Below are positions 9,236 through 19,478 of a stretch of DNA of 64,000 nt, piece by piece. Numbering within the stretch: the stretch's first letter is position 1; each line of letters begins with the position of its first letter. This DNA comes from Natronorubrum aibiense. GTDB lineage: Archaea; Halobacteriota; Halobacteria; Halobacteriales; Natrialbaceae. The stretch lies in the NCBI RefSeq assembly GCF_009392895.1, contig NZ_CP045488.1:3286001-3350000 (forward strand), given 5' to 3'. Below the pieces are notes generated by a model. That model did no database searches, had not been told where the DNA came from, and saw nothing but the letters and a program-made list of their open reading frames with translations. A program made the translations under genes and the position numbers.

Positions 9236-9817
9236 ATGTCAACAGAGGAATCCAGACACGTATATCGGCTGCACTCGACCCTCGAACTGCCCCTCGAAGA
9301 CCTTCGCACGCACATCGACGAGGCGACGTTTCCGGACGGCGTCACCGACGTAGAGATAACGCGGCGCAATAACACGCTCATCCTCAAAGCGGTTGCCGAG
9401 GACGAATCGGTCAGCAAATATACACCGACCGCACAGCTCAAAGCCAGCATCACAGAAAACCGGGTCTACGAGGAAGACCCCGACGAACGTCGTAACTCGT
9501 TCCGCTGGGATGAAGAAGAAGAGGAGGAGATCGAATCTGAACTCGTCGAGTTCGCGGCATTCAAAGGCGACCGCGAAACCGTGCTCCAGAACTCGCTGCT
9601 TCAGTACCAGATGTTCCTCGTGCTCTGTGGTATCGCCGAAGCCGCAGAGAAAGGAACGCTGACCGCGATCTCGGAACGCGACGGCGACCTCGAGGCGACC
9701 CGAATCGTCGAAGGTGAGCCGCGCCCGGCCGACATCGAAGTCGTCGAAGGGCCGCGAGACCACAACTCCGGACAGGGCGGTGTCAACTGGCGGGACAACA
9801 AGTTCATCAGCGACTAA
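9236..9817 (+). CDS. Conserved haloarchaeal protein (DUF7110-like)
   Basis: 193 aa, starting MSTEESRHVYRLHSTLELPL. It has a mixed alpha/beta N-terminal part and a run of acidic residues (WDEEEEEEIESELVEFAAF) at about 90-110, then a hydrophobic helix LQYQMFLVLCGIAEAAEKG. I recognise it as a protein found widely in haloarchaea but with no known function. A TATA-like element (catataagt, about 9177) precedes it. The long antisense frame opposite is a GC shadow. Confidence 0.75.
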   Translation: MSTEESRHVYRLHSTLELPLEDLRTHIDEATFPDGVTDVEITRRNNTLILKAVAEDESVSKYTPTAQLKASITENRVYEEDPDERRNSFRWDEEEEEEIESELVEFAAFKGDRETVLQNSLLQYQMFLVLCGIAEAAEKGTLTAISERDGDLEATRIVEGEPRPADIEVVEGPRDHNSGQGGVNWRDNKFISD

Positions 9818-10268
9818 CACCGTCGGGACACGATCGACGAACAAACTGACGGCCTTCTTCGGAACTCGAACGCACAGCCGAGCGGCTGGCTCGTTCAACT
9901 CCCCAAACGGACCGTCCCGGCGGGATCGGACAGCGACTGGCACGAGTATCGGCGTCGACCATCGACTCGAGTCGATGGCACGACGAGGTGTTGGTCACGG
10001 CGGTCGGGATCGCGGGGCGGTCAGGGGGCTGATCGGCTGTCCGTCATCCGACCAGCTGTTAGTACACAGACACTAGTAATAAAATATTTGGTTCAATTAT
10101 TAAATACTGCAGCATCGTGTCACACGGAACCCAAAACGACTGCCACTAACTCCGTGTGTCGCGAACTGTCATCGGGCCGGGTCACCAGCGAGTGCGCCTC
10201 CCGATGTTACGACGACTGTCGAACTATCGAACGACAATATCATATACCCTCGTCAATAGTCACTACCT
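9818..10268. other. 451-bp intergenic region
   Basis: No gene is supported here. It holds an AT-rich island at about 10075-10110 (taataaaatatttgg and aattattaaatact), an 8-bp inverted repeat CACACGGA/TCCGTGTG at about 10120-10163, and a TATA-like box (atcatatacc, about 10238-10247) that would start a leaderless transcript at the HMG-CoA synthase ATG. Confidence 0.6.
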
Positions 10269-11606
10269 ATGACAGCAGTCGGTATCGACGCCATCGAGAT
10301 CTGGACCGGGAATCTCAAACTCGACTTGCCGGGGACGTTCGCGCCCGAGAAGGGCGAAGACCCCGAAAAGTACACGAAAGGGCTCGGTCTCAACGCGAGT
10401 TCGTTTCCCGACAGCTACGAGGACATCGTCACGATGGGCGCAAACGCTGCCCACCGACTGATGGAGCGCAAAGGGCTCGAGCCCGATGATATCGGCCGCA
10501 TCGACGTCGCGACCGAGAGCGCCTTCGACAACTCGAAGCCGGTTTCGACGTACGTCGCTGGCTGCCTGGAACAGGTCTACGACGGCGATTTCCACCACGC
10601 GAACAAAGGTGAGCGGAAGTTCGCCTGTATCGCGGGGACCCAGAGTCTCGACGACGCCTGTAACTGGATTCGCGCCGGCCGAAATCGTGGCCGTGGCGCG
10701 CTCGTGATCGCGACCGACACGGCGCTGTACGCCCGCGGTGACGCCGGCGAGGCGACTCAGGGTGCCGGTGCCGTCGCGATGTATATCTCCGAGAACCCGA
10801 GTCTCGTCGAACTCTCGACCGAGCAGGGCTACGGCTCGGCTGACGAAACCGACTTCCTCAAACCCAACCAGCAGTTCCCGTCCGTCGACGGCAAACGCTC
10901 CGTCCAAGTGTATCTCGCCCGCATGCGCGAGGCCCTCGAGGACTACGAGAGCGTCGCCGGCGACACCCACCCCGACCAGTTCGCCTACGTCCCGTTCCAC
11001 ACCCCGTTCCCGGGAATGGTCCGCAAGGCGGGCCTGCTAGTCTACCGGCACATGATCCGTGACACGCCGATCGAAGAGGAGCTCGCGGACGAAATCGGCC
11101 GCCAGCCGCGCGCCGAAGCGTTCGACGACGAGGAAGCGTTCCGCGACGCGCTCAAGGAGTATACGGACAAGCTCAAGCGCACCGACACGTATCAAGACTG
11201 GTACGGCAAGACGATCGATCCGACGCTGACGATCTCGCGTGAGGTCGGCAACTGGTACACCGGCTCCGTCCACGTCGCCCGCGTGAGCGCGCTGAAACAC
11301 GGCCTCGATAACGACCTCGACCTCGCCGGCAGCCAGCTGCTGGTCGGCTCCTACGGCTCCGGCGCGCAGGCAGAAGGTCACGCGGAGACGATTCAGGACG
11401 GCTGGAAAGAGGAAATCGAGGCGCTCAACCTCGAGGAACAGCTCGAGGCCCGGTACGATCTCAGCTGGGATGACTACGAGGAGATCCACGACGTCCACAA
11501 CCACGACATGGACGTCGACGTCGAGGAGTTCACGACACCGGAAGCCGAGTTCGTCTTCGACGGCTGGGGCCGCATGGGCGAGCGGAAGTACCGGTACGTC
11601 GAATAG
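10269..11606 (+). CDS. hmgB: Hydroxymethylglutaryl-CoA synthase
   Basis: 445 aa. Catalyses acetoacetyl-CoA + acetyl-CoA to HMG-CoA, the first committed step of the archaeal mevalonate route to isoprenoid membrane lipids. The nucleophile is Cys120 in KFACIAGTQS; the general base Glu lies in VATESAFDNSKP. Downstream, RGALVIATDTALY and LVGSYGSGAQAEG match the thiolase-fold second half. Length and motifs match haloarchaeal HMGS. The gene stands alone and its TATA box predicts a leaderless mRNA. Confidence 0.95.
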   Translation: MTAVGIDAIEIWTGNLKLDLPGTFAPEKGEDPEKYTKGLGLNASSFPDSYEDIVTMGANAAHRLMERKGLEPDDIGRIDVATESAFDNSKPVSTYVAGCLEQVYDGDFHHANKGERKFACIAGTQSLDDACNWIRAGRNRGRGALVIATDTALYARGDAGEATQGAGAVAMYISENPSLVELSTEQGYGSADETDFLKPNQQFPSVDGKRSVQVYLARMREALEDYESVAGDTHPDQFAYVPFHTPFPGMVRKAGLLVYRHMIRDTPIEEELADEIGRQPRAEAFDDEEAFRDALKEYTDKLKRTDTYQDWYGKTIDPTLTISREVGNWYTGSVHVARVSALKHGLDNDLDLAGSQLLVGSYGSGAQAEGHAETIQDGWKEEIEALNLEEQLEARYDLSWDDYEEIHDVHNHDMDVDVEEFTTPEAEFVFDGWGRMGERKYRYVE

Positions 11607-11785
11607 CGGTTTTCTCAACGTGAATTTTTGACGGCGCGTAACTGGGACGTCGAGTAGCGTCGCCGACACGCACGCGATTCGAGAGATGAACCACTCAGAC
11701 ACGGGTACTGGCTCGAATCGAGGCGAAACCGATTACCTCCTCGAGTGGCTAACTCGAGCAACGCGTCTTCGAGACACGATCACGT

Positions 11786-12571
11786 ATGGATCCACTCACC
11801 TTCCTCGGCGTCGACGTTCTGTTGTTTCTCGTGATTGGCCTGCTCGCCGGCGCACACTGTATCGGCATGTGTGGGCCGCTCGTGACCGTCTACGCGGGAC
11901 AGATGGACGGCGGTAACGGCGGACGGGGCCATCTCACGACCTACGAAGTCCGCCAGCACGCGCTGTTCAATATCGGCCGGACGGCGAGTTACACCCTGCT
12001 CGGGGCACTGTTCGGCGCGCTCGGAAGCGTAGTGTTCCTGACGACGGCCCAACTCTCGCCGATCGTCGACCTCGCCCGCGGCGGCGTCGGACTCGTTATC
12101 GGCGGCTTCGTCATCGCCACCGGCGTCTACTACCTGCTGGGTCGGGCGACCGGCGGGATCAACGTGCCCGGCCTCGAGCGAGTCGTCGGCTGGCTGACGG
12201 CGCGGGTCCACCGGCTCGCGAACGGGCCCGGTATCGTCGGATTGGGGGCACTGCACGGGCTGTTACCCTGCCCGATTCTCTACCCGGCGTTTCTCTATGC
12301 GTTCGCGACCGGCTCGCCAGCAGGCGGCGCACTCGCGCTGGCGGCACTCGGTATCGGGACGATTCCCGCCGTCTTCGCCTACGGGACCATCATCGACAGC
12401 GTCGACGTCGTTCACCGCCAGCGCGTCCACCGACTGCTCGGCGTCGCGTTCGTCGTCCTCGGCTACATCCTGTTCGCCCACGGACTGATGAGCCTCGGCA
12501 TCCACGTTCCACATCCACAGCTCCCGTTCTACGACGGGCTCGAGACGGCAGGCGCACACAGCACCCACTAA
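11786..12571 (+). CDS. SafE/CcoS-like membrane protein (sulfite exporter TauE/SafE or DsbD-like fold)
   Basis: 261 aa, about six or seven hydrophobic segments. The N-terminal motif GLLAGAHCIGMCGPLV is the hallmark of COG2836-type membrane proteins (UreH/SafE-like), whose two Cys are thought to bind metal. It ends 24 nt before a CcoI/FixI-type copper P-ATPase gene, and the same pair occurs in bacterial cbb3 oxidase assembly clusters. Role in copper handling for respiratory oxidase assembly is inferred from that pairing. Confidence 0.82.
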   Translation: MDPLTFLGVDVLLFLVIGLLAGAHCIGMCGPLVTVYAGQMDGGNGGRGHLTTYEVRQHALFNIGRTASYTLLGALFGALGSVVFLTTAQLSPIVDLARGGVGLVIGGFVIATGVYYLLGRATGGINVPGLERVVGWLTARVHRLANGPGIVGLGALHGLLPCPILYPAFLYAFATGSPAGGALALAALGIGTIPAVFAYGTIIDSVDVVHRQRVHRLLGVAFVVLGYILFAHGLMSLGIHVPHPQLPFYDGLETAGAHSTH

Positions 12572-12595
12572 TCACGTTCGTTCCACCTACTCACG

Positions 12596-15106
12596 ATGAC
12601 AGACGATCAGTACGAAACCGGTTGTACGCTCTGTGACCTCCCTGTCGAGGGCAGCGGCATCACCCACGATGGCGACGCCTTCTGCTGTGTCGGCTGTCGA
12701 GACGTCTACGAGACGCTCGGCGATCTCGAGGACCTCGAGGTCGACGCCGAAGCCGTCCGTCGCACGCGGGCGGCCGACGACACGGACGACACGCGGGAAG
12801 TCCCTGACGATCACGAGGCGACGTTCCTCGAGGTCGACGGGATGCACTGTGCGACCTGCGAAGCGTTCATCGAGTCGGTTTCGTGTGAGACCGACGGCGT
12901 CAGCAACGCGAGTGCGAGCTACGTGACCGACACAGTCCGGATCGACCACGATCCGGAGACGGTCACGCAGGAAGACTTACAGGAGACGATCAGCGGCCTC
13001 GGCTACAGCGCCTACGACCGCGAGGACGCGTTCAGCCGACGGCAAGCCGACAACTGGGCGATGGGCCGGGTCGTCGTCGGCGCGCTCATGGGCATGATGG
13101 TGATGTTGCAGTACATCGTCCTCATCTACCCCATCTACTTCGGCGGACTCTTTTACGACGAGCGAACGACGGAGTTCCTCGAGGCAACCCTCGCGAGCGA
13201 GCTCGCGACGCCGTTTTACCTCGTTATCGCCGCGCTCACGACCATCGTGTTGGCCGTGACCGGAAAGCCGATCCTGCAGGGAGCGTACGTCAGCGCGCGG
13301 ACCAGATCGCCGAACATGGATCTGCTCGTCGCGATCGCGGCCGTCAGTGCGTACCTCTACAGTACGCTGTCGGTCATCGTCGGCGGCGACCACATCTATT
13401 ACGACGTCACCGTCGCCATCATCGTCATCGTCTCCGTTGGAAACTACTACGAGACGACGATCAAACAGCAGGCGACCGAGCGTCTCTCGGATCTCACCTC
13501 GATCCAGGTCGACGAGGCGCGGCGCGTTCGCGACGACGGCGGCCACGACGACGTCGCCGTGGGTGACCTCGAGGCCGGCGACCACGTGCTGGTGCGGGCC
13601 GGCGAGCGAATTCCCGTCGACGGCGACGTCGTCGACGGCGAAGCCGCGGTCGACGAGGCGGTCATCACCGGCGAGTCGCTGCCGGTCGGCAAGACTCCCG
13701 GTGACGCGGTCGTCGGCGGCTCGATGGTCGCCGACGGGGCGGTCACCGTCCGCGTCGGCGACGACGCGACGAGCAGCCTCGACCGCATCACCGAACTCGT
13801 CTGGGACCTCCAGAGTGGCACCCACGGCATCCAGAAACTCGCGGACAAATTGGCGACGATCTTCGTCCCGGTCGTCCTCGTCCTCGCCATCGTCGCGACG
13901 GCGGTGTACATCGCCTTGGGCGACGGGGTGGCCGATGCGTTGCTCATCGGCCTGACAGTGTTGATCGTCTCCTGTCCGTGCGCACTCGGGCTGGCGACGC
14001 CGCTTGCGGTCGCAGCCGGGATTCGAGATGCCCTAGAGCGATCGATCGTCGTCTTCGACGACAGCGTCTTCGAGCGCATCCGCACCGCGGACACCGTCGT
14101 CTTCGACAAGACCGGGACGCTGACGACCGGCGAGATGGCCGTCGTCGAGGCCGATTGCGACGACGACCTCACGGAGCAGGCGGCGCTGCTCGAGGCCCAG
14201 TCAGCCCACCCAATCGGGCAGGCAATCGCTGCCTTGCGCCCGGCGACGGACGGTGGCTCGGACGTCCTCGAGGAGACGGCGGACGACGATTCGGAGACAG
14301 CGACGGACGACGAGAAGCCGGGTGCGAAAGACGCCGAAGCCGACTCGGATCCGATGGCCGAGAGCGACCGCGTGACGGCGTTCGAGACCCACCGAACCGG
14401 TGTCAGCGGTGTCGTCGACGGCGAGGAGGTCGTCGTCGGCCATCCGGATCTCTTCGCCGACCGTGGCTGGACGGTCCCCGAACCGATCGCCGAGCAGATC
14501 GACGACGGTCGACAGACGGGGCAGGTCCCGGTCGCTGTCGGCCGTAACGGGCGTGCGGAAGGCGTCATCGTCGTCGGCGACGAACTCCGTGACGAGTGGG
14601 ACGACACCCTGACGGCGATTGCGGAGACCGACACCGAAATCGTCGTCCTCACGGGTGACGACGCGAAAGCCGCCGGTCGTTTCCGCGAGCATCCGGCGAT
14701 CGATCAGGTGTTCGCGGGCGTCCCGCCCGAAGGCAAAGCCGAGACCGTCGACCGGCTCAAAGAGCGCGGCCAGACGGTCATGATCGGCGACGGCACCAAC
14801 GACGCCCCGGCGCTCGCCGCCGCCGATCTCGGGATCGCCCTCGGCGGCGGGACCGCGATGGCCGCCGACGCGGCCGACGTCGCCCTCGTCGACGACAACC
14901 TCGAGTCGGTCGAAACCGTCTTCGACCTCGCTCGAGCGACCGACCGTCGGGTCAAAGGCAACATCGGCTGGGCGTTCTGTTACAACGCGGTCGCGATTCC
15001 GCTCGCCGTGACGGGACTGCTCAACCCGCTGTTTGCCGCGCTCGCGATGGGCGCGAGCAGCCTGCTGGTCGTCACCAACTCGTCGCGACCGTTGCTCGAG
15101 GAGTGA
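12596..15106 (+). CDS. Copper-translocating P1B-type ATPase, CcoI/FixI-like
   Basis: 836 aa. Residues about 9-40 form a Cys-rich metal site (CTLCDLP ... CCVGCRDVY) as in CcoI/FixI; residues about 80-145 are an HMA domain with GMHCATC. Membrane part: CPC motif SCPCALGLATP at about 459. Phosphorylation site DKTGTLT at about 503 and hinge GDGTNDAPALA at about 730. A Ser/Asp/Glu-rich stretch of about 45 residues interrupts the nucleotide domain near 560-600. The pump moves Cu(I) across the membrane, probably for oxidase metallation. It lies just behind the SafE-like gene, likely one operon. Confidence 0.92.
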   Translation: MTDDQYETGCTLCDLPVEGSGITHDGDAFCCVGCRDVYETLGDLEDLEVDAEAVRRTRAADDTDDTREVPDDHEATFLEVDGMHCATCEAFIESVSCETDGVSNASASYVTDTVRIDHDPETVTQEDLQETISGLGYSAYDREDAFSRRQADNWAMGRVVVGALMGMMVMLQYIVLIYPIYFGGLFYDERTTEFLEATLASELATPFYLVIAALTTIVLAVTGKPILQGAYVSARTRSPNMDLLVAIAAVSAYLYSTLSVIVGGDHIYYDVTVAIIVIVSVGNYYETTIKQQATERLSDLTSIQVDEARRVRDDGGHDDVAVGDLEAGDHVLVRAGERIPVDGDVVDGEAAVDEAVITGESLPVGKTPGDAVVGGSMVADGAVTVRVGDDATSSLDRITELVWDLQSGTHGIQKLADKLATIFVPVVLVLAIVATAVYIALGDGVADALLIGLTVLIVSCPCALGLATPLAVAAGIRDALERSIVVFDDSVFERIRTADTVVFDKTGTLTTGEMAVVEADCDDDLTEQAALLEAQSAHPIGQAIAALRPATDGGSDVLEETADDDSETATDDEKPGAKDAEADSDPMAESDRVTAFETHRTGVSGVVDGEEVVVGHPDLFADRGWTVPEPIAEQIDDGRQTGQVPVAVGRNGRAEGVIVVGDELRDEWDDTLTAIAETDTEIVVLTGDDAKAAGRFREHPAIDQVFAGVPPEGKAETVDRLKERGQTVMIGDGTNDAPALAAADLGIALGGGTAMAADAADVALVDDNLESVETVFDLARATDRRVKGNIGWAFCYNAVAIPLAVTGLLNPLFAALAMGASSLLVVTNSSRPLLEE

Positions 15107-15206
15107 ACTCGACTGGTGGCTCGAGTGGACTCCCACGGGATGGCGTCGACCGGCCCCGTGAAACTGGTCAGTGGACTCATGAGTTAGCGCCTCGATAGTG
15201 ACCGCT

Positions 15207-16490
15207 ATGACCGATCGGTCCGAGTCGTCCGAGCCGTCGGAGCCGTCGGGGTGGTTCTCCGAGGGACGGGCGTTGACCGCACTCGCGCTGGTGAGCGTCG
15301 CGCTCGCGTCGTTCATTATCCTGCCGTATCTTCAGTACGTGCTGCTCGGCGTCGTGCTCGCGTACGTCCTGACGCCGGTCCAGCGACGCCTCGAGCAGGT
15401 CGTCGGCTCGATGATGGCGGCGCTCGTTCTCGTCGTCGTCGCCGTGCTCGCAATTCTCCTCCCGATCGCGTACGTGCTCGCGATCGCACTCAGGCAGGCG
15501 CTCGGCCTCGTGAACGCGGTTCAGGACGGCTCGTTGGACGCGAACGACGTCGAGCGCCACCTCGCGGAGTCGGGCGTCGCCGTCGATCTGGGAGAGATGT
15601 ACGGCACGTATCGGGAGCCGATCGCAACTGGCTTACAGGGGCTCGCGACCAGCGGGATCGAGTTCGTCAGCGGGCTTCCGGGGATTCTTATCGGAATTAC
15701 GGTGACGCTGTTCGTCCTCTTTGCGCTGTTGCGAGACGGCGAGCGACTCGTCGCGTGGAGTCAGACGGTCATGCCGATCGACGACGACCTCCAGCGGGAG
15801 TTGCGGTCAGAACTGGACCAGCTCATGTGGGCCTCTGTGGTCGGAAACGTCGGCGTCGCGGCTATTCAGGCAGTGTTGCTCGGCGTCGGGCTGGCGATCC
15901 TCGGCGTCCCGGCCGTCGTCTTGCTTACCGTCGGGACGTTCGTCTTCACCTTGCTCCCGCTGATCGGCGCATTCGGGATTTGGGTGCCGGTCGTGGTCTA
16001 TTTGGTCGTTGTCGGCGAGTTCGGCGCCGCCGTGGCGCTCGTCGTCTACGGCTCGCTGATAAGCGCCTCGGACACCTACCTGCGGCCCGCGCTCATCGGC
16101 CGGACCAGCGCGTTCAACTCCGCCATCGTCGTCCTCGGCATCTTCGGCGGCCTCGTCGTCTTCGGCGCGGTCGGACTGTTCATCGGGCCCGTCGTCCTCG
16201 GCGGCGCGAAAGTCACGCTCGACGTGGTCGCTCGAGAACGAGCCCGAAGCCGAGGAGCAGTACCAGACGACGGCGACGACTCGGCCGACGAGGCCGTCGA
16301 TACCGACGAAACGACTGGCGTTCGAAATGACGCGGACGCGGCGACGGACGACTCGGACGAGCAGCCCGACGATCGAGCAGCGGAGACGGATCCCTCGAGT
16401 AGCGGCGATCCGGCGGAGACGGAACGCGATCGACGGTCACCGACGAACGCCGAGCAGGCGACCGATTCCGACGCCGATCAACCGTCGTAA
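15207..16490 (+). CDS. AI-2E/PerM family transporter
   Basis: 427 aa. Hydrophobic helices pair at the N-terminus and cluster at about 150-345; LTPVQRRLEQ and the segment ALLRDGERLVAW fit the AI-2E (UPF0118) family. Members include autoinducer exporters and Na+/H+ antiporters, so the substrate is unknown. The C-terminal 80 residues are a disordered acidic tail (runs of Asp/Glu/Thr), a haloarchaeal trait. A GTG start 9 nt upstream is possible. Confidence 0.85.
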   Translation: MTDRSESSEPSEPSGWFSEGRALTALALVSVALASFIILPYLQYVLLGVVLAYVLTPVQRRLEQVVGSMMAALVLVVVAVLAILLPIAYVLAIALRQALGLVNAVQDGSLDANDVERHLAESGVAVDLGEMYGTYREPIATGLQGLATSGIEFVSGLPGILIGITVTLFVLFALLRDGERLVAWSQTVMPIDDDLQRELRSELDQLMWASVVGNVGVAAIQAVLLGVGLAILGVPAVVLLTVGTFVFTLLPLIGAFGIWVPVVVYLVVVGEFGAAVALVVYGSLISASDTYLRPALIGRTSAFNSAIVVLGIFGGLVVFGAVGLFIGPVVLGGAKVTLDVVARERARSRGAVPDDGDDSADEAVDTDETTGVRNDADAATDDSDEQPDDRAAETDPSSSGDPAETERDRRSPTNAEQATDSDADQPS

Positions 16491-16646
16491 CCGCGGGAGG
16501 CGGTCGTCGAGCCGACACGACCGCAGCCGAAGGGGTGCGTTCATTACCCCGTGACCGCTACGCACACGTATCATGTCTCGGCCCGACACGGACGGGCGAT
16601 GCGGACGGGGACTCGTCGGTCGAAGTCGGCCGGGACAGTACTAGCT

Positions 16647-17984
16647 ATGCACGGATCAGACGCTATAGGGAGTCCATACGCTCCACACACGGACGAGGAA
16701 CGTTCGAAAATGCTCGAGGCCGTCGGCGCGGAGACGACCGAGGACCTGTTCGACATCCCGTCGGCGGTCCAGTTCGACGGGGAGTTCGGCATCGACGCCC
16801 GATCGGAACGGGAGACGAGACGACTGGTACGCTCGATTCTGGGGCGCAACGACACGTTGACGGAACTGCTGGGTCGTGGCCACTACGGCTACTACATTCC
16901 GTCGCTGGTCGACCACCTCGCGGATCGATCGGAGTTTTTGACCTCCTACACGCAGTACCAGCCGGAAGTCTCGCAGGGCTTCCTGCAGGTGCTGTTCGAG
17001 TACCAGTCGCTGCTGGTCGAACTGACCGGCCTCGAGATCGCGAACTGCTCGATGTACGACGCGGCGACGGCGCTGGGCGAAGCGGCCACCCTCGCCGAGC
17101 GCGTTCGCGGAACGAGCGGCCACCGCGTGCTCGTTCCCGACATCCTGCTCGAGGGGCGGCGCTCGACGCTCGAGAACTACGTTGCTGGCACGGATCTCGT
17201 CGTCGAGGAGTACCCCACTGCCGCCGGCACCGTCGACCTCGACGCGCTCGAGGAGACGGTCGATGACGACGTCGTCATGCTCTACGCCGAGAACCCGACG
17301 GTTCGCGGGACGATCGAGGAGGGCCTCGAGGCGATCGGTGACCTCGCGACGGCACACGAGGCGCTGTACGTGCTGGGCTCGGATCCGATCGCCCTCTCCT
17401 TGCTGCAGCGACCCGCCGATGTCGGTGCCGACGTCGTTGTCGGCGACGCGAGCGTGCTCGGTCTGCCGACCAGCTACGGGATGGGACTCGGCCTGTTCGC
17501 GACACGCGAGGACTACCTCCGGCAGGTTCCCGGCCGACTGGTCGGGGCGAGCGAAGACGCGACCGACCGACGGGCGTACACGCTCACGCTCCAGACCCGC
17601 GAACAGCACATCCGCCGGGAACGAGCGACGAGTAACATCTGTACGAATCAGGCGTGGGTCGCGCTCCGAACCGCGATTCACGCTGCTTCGCTCGGTCCAC
17701 ACGGCATGGTCAATCTCGCGAAACGCGGCGTCACTCGCGCCGAATCCCTCGCACAGCGACTCGACGACCTCGTCGGCGTCACCGCACCGATCGACGATGG
17801 CCGACACCTCCGCGAGTTCGTCGCCCACGTCGACCAGCCCGCAGCCCCGATCGCTTCCGATCTCGAGAAACGCGGGTTCGCGGTTCACGTCGTCGGCGAT
17901 CACCAGCTACAGGTCTGTGTCTCCGGCGTCTCGGACGCGAAGATCGATCAGTTCGTCGCCGCGTTCAGGGAGGTGGCACGATGA
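16647..17984 (+). CDS. gcvPA: Glycine dehydrogenase (decarboxylating) subunit 1
   Basis: 445 aa. N-terminal part of the P-protein of the glycine cleavage system; it contains [32 protein letters not shown] and [16 protein letters not shown], all typical of GcvPA. With GcvPB it decarboxylates glycine and passes the aminomethyl group to the H protein. The ATG at 16647 is chosen because residues encoded upstream are not family-like. The stop overlaps the gcvPB start (ATGA, 17981-17984). gcvT and gcvH are not in the window. Confidence 0.95.
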   Translation: MHGSDAIGSPYAPHTDEERSKMLEAVGAETTEDLFDIPSAVQFDGEFGIDARSERETRRLVRSILGRNDTLTELLGRGHYGYYIPSLVDHLADRSEFLTSYTQYQPEVSQGFLQVLFEYQSLLVELTGLEIANCSMYDAATALGEAATLAERVRGTSGHRVLVPDILLEGRRSTLENYVAGTDLVVEEYPTAAGTVDLDALEETVDDDVVMLYAENPTVRGTIEEGLEAIGDLATAHEALYVLGSDPIALSLLQRPADVGADVVVGDASVLGLPTSYGMGLGLFATREDYLRQVPGRLVGASEDATDRRAYTLTLQTREQHIRRERATSNICTNQAWVALRTAIHAASLGPHGMVNLAKRGVTRAESLAQRLDDLVGVTAPIDDGRHLREFVAHVDQPAAPIASDLEKRGFAVHVVGDHQLQVCVSGVSDAKIDQFVAAFREVAR

Positions 17985-19465
17985 CGGACGACGGACGCGA
18001 CGAATCCGCGGATGCCGGACAGGTTCGATACGATCAGGCCCGCTACGTCGAGAACGGCCAGTACGAGCCGCTGCTCGCCGAGAAGGATCTCACGCGCGTC
18101 GAGATCGGCGACGATGACGACTCGCCGCTGCCCGACGACCTCACGCGCGACAGCCTCGAGTTGCCCGAACTCTCCGAACCCGAGCTGGCTCGCCACTACA
18201 CGCGCCTCTCGCAGATGATCTACGGGATCGACAGCGGCCCCTACCCGCTTGGCTCGTGTACGATGAAGTACAACCCCAAGTTCACCGAGGACGTGGCCGC
18301 GCTGCCGAGCGCGGCCGTCCACCCGGATCGCTCGGAACGCTCGACGCAGGGAACCCTCGAGCTCATGTACCGCCTGCAGGACTATCTGGGCCGAATCGGC
18401 GGGATGGACGCCGTCACGCTCCAGCCGCCGGCGGGCGCGGCCGGCGAGTTCGTCGGCATCCGCGTCGCCGCGGCCTACCACGAACACAACGGCGAAGGCC
18501 ACCGCGACGAGGTCATCATCCCCGAGAGCGCCCACGGGACGAACTTCGCGACCGCCGCACTGGGTGGGTACGACGTCGTCTCCCTGCCCAGCGACGACGA
18601 GGGACGGGTCGACCTCGAGGCACTCGAGGCCGCTCTCTCCGAGAACACGGCCGCGTTGATGCTGACGAATCCGAACACGCTCGGGTTGTTCGAACGCGAC
18701 ATCACGGAGATCGCCGAGATGGTCCACGACGTCGGCGGCTTGCTCTACTACGACGGGGCGAACCTCAATGCCCTGCTCGGACGCGCCCGACCGGGCGACA
18801 TGGGCTTCGACGTGATGCACTACAACGTCCACAAGACGTTCGCGACGCCCCACGGCGGCGGCGGCCCCGGTGCCGGGCCGGTCGGCGTCGTCTCCGAACT
18901 CGCACCGTTCCTGCCGTCGCCGCGGGTGCGCGAAAGCGAGGGTGGTGCGAGCGAGCCGACCTACGAACTGTTCGACCCCGACCACACCATCGGCAAGGTG
19001 CATGGCTTCCAGGGCAACTGGCTCGTCCTCGTCAAAACCTTCGCCTACATCGCACGACTCGGTGACGCGGGACTGGCCGACGCCAGCGCGAAAGCCGTCC
19101 TGAACGCGAACTACCTCGCGAGCCAGATCGAGTACGACGTTCCCTACGAGCCGTTCCACCACGAGTTCGTCGCCAGCGCCGGCGAGCAAGACGCCGCGGA
19201 CGTCGCCAAACGCATGCTCGATTTCGGCGTCCACCCGCCGACGACCAAGTGGCCCGAAATCGTCCCCGAGGCACTGATGACTGAGCCAACGGAAGTCGAA
19301 AGCAAGGCCACGCTCGACCGCCTCGCCGCCGCGTTCAACGCCGTCGCCGACGAGGACGACGACACGCTCGAGACGGCCCCCGACCGAACGACGGCCCGCC
19401 GGATCGACCAGACCAGCGCCGCCCGCTCCCCGCGGCTGTCCTGGCACGCCCTCGAGGACGAGTAA
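17981..19465 (+). CDS. gcvPB: Glycine dehydrogenase (decarboxylating) subunit 2
   Basis: 494 aa, PLP-binding half of the split P-protein. The Schiff-base Lys is in [16 protein letters not shown] at about residue 285; [20 protein letters not shown] and [13 protein letters not shown] are also family marks. Start at 17981 overlaps the gcvPA stop, indicating coupled translation of an alpha2beta2 enzyme. C-terminal residues form a disordered Arg/Asp tail. The long antisense frame is a shadow. Confidence 0.95.
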   Translation: MTDDGRDESADAGQVRYDQARYVENGQYEPLLAEKDLTRVEIGDDDDSPLPDDLTRDSLELPELSEPELARHYTRLSQMIYGIDSGPYPLGSCTMKYNPKFTEDVAALPSAAVHPDRSERSTQGTLELMYRLQDYLGRIGGMDAVTLQPPAGAAGEFVGIRVAAAYHEHNGEGHRDEVIIPESAHGTNFATAALGGYDVVSLPSDDEGRVDLEALEAALSENTAALMLTNPNTLGLFERDITEIAEMVHDVGGLLYYDGANLNALLGRARPGDMGFDVMHYNVHKTFATPHGGGGPGAGPVGVVSELAPFLPSPRVRESEGGASEPTYELFDPDHTIGKVHGFQGNWLVLVKTFAYIARLGDAGLADASAKAVLNANYLASQIEYDVPYEPFHHEFVASAGEQDAADVAKRMLDFGVHPPTTKWPEIVPEALMTEPTEVESKATLDRLAAAFNAVADEDDDTLETAPDRTTARRIDQTSAARSPRLSWHALEDE

Positions 19466-19478
19466 CGGCTGTCGGCGA

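Noticed and set aside
9239-9943. 234-codon minus-strand frame opposite the DUF7110-like gene
   Set aside because: The plus-strand frame has the acidic composition expected and an upstream TATA; the antisense frame does not.
12977-15316. Long minus-strand frames opposite the copper ATPase
   Set aside because: All antisense to a protein with intact P-type ATPase motifs.
17948-19447. 499-codon open frame on the minus strand opposite gcvPB
   Set aside because: Shadow caused by the high-GC third positions of gcvPB; the sense strand has clear GcvPB motifs.
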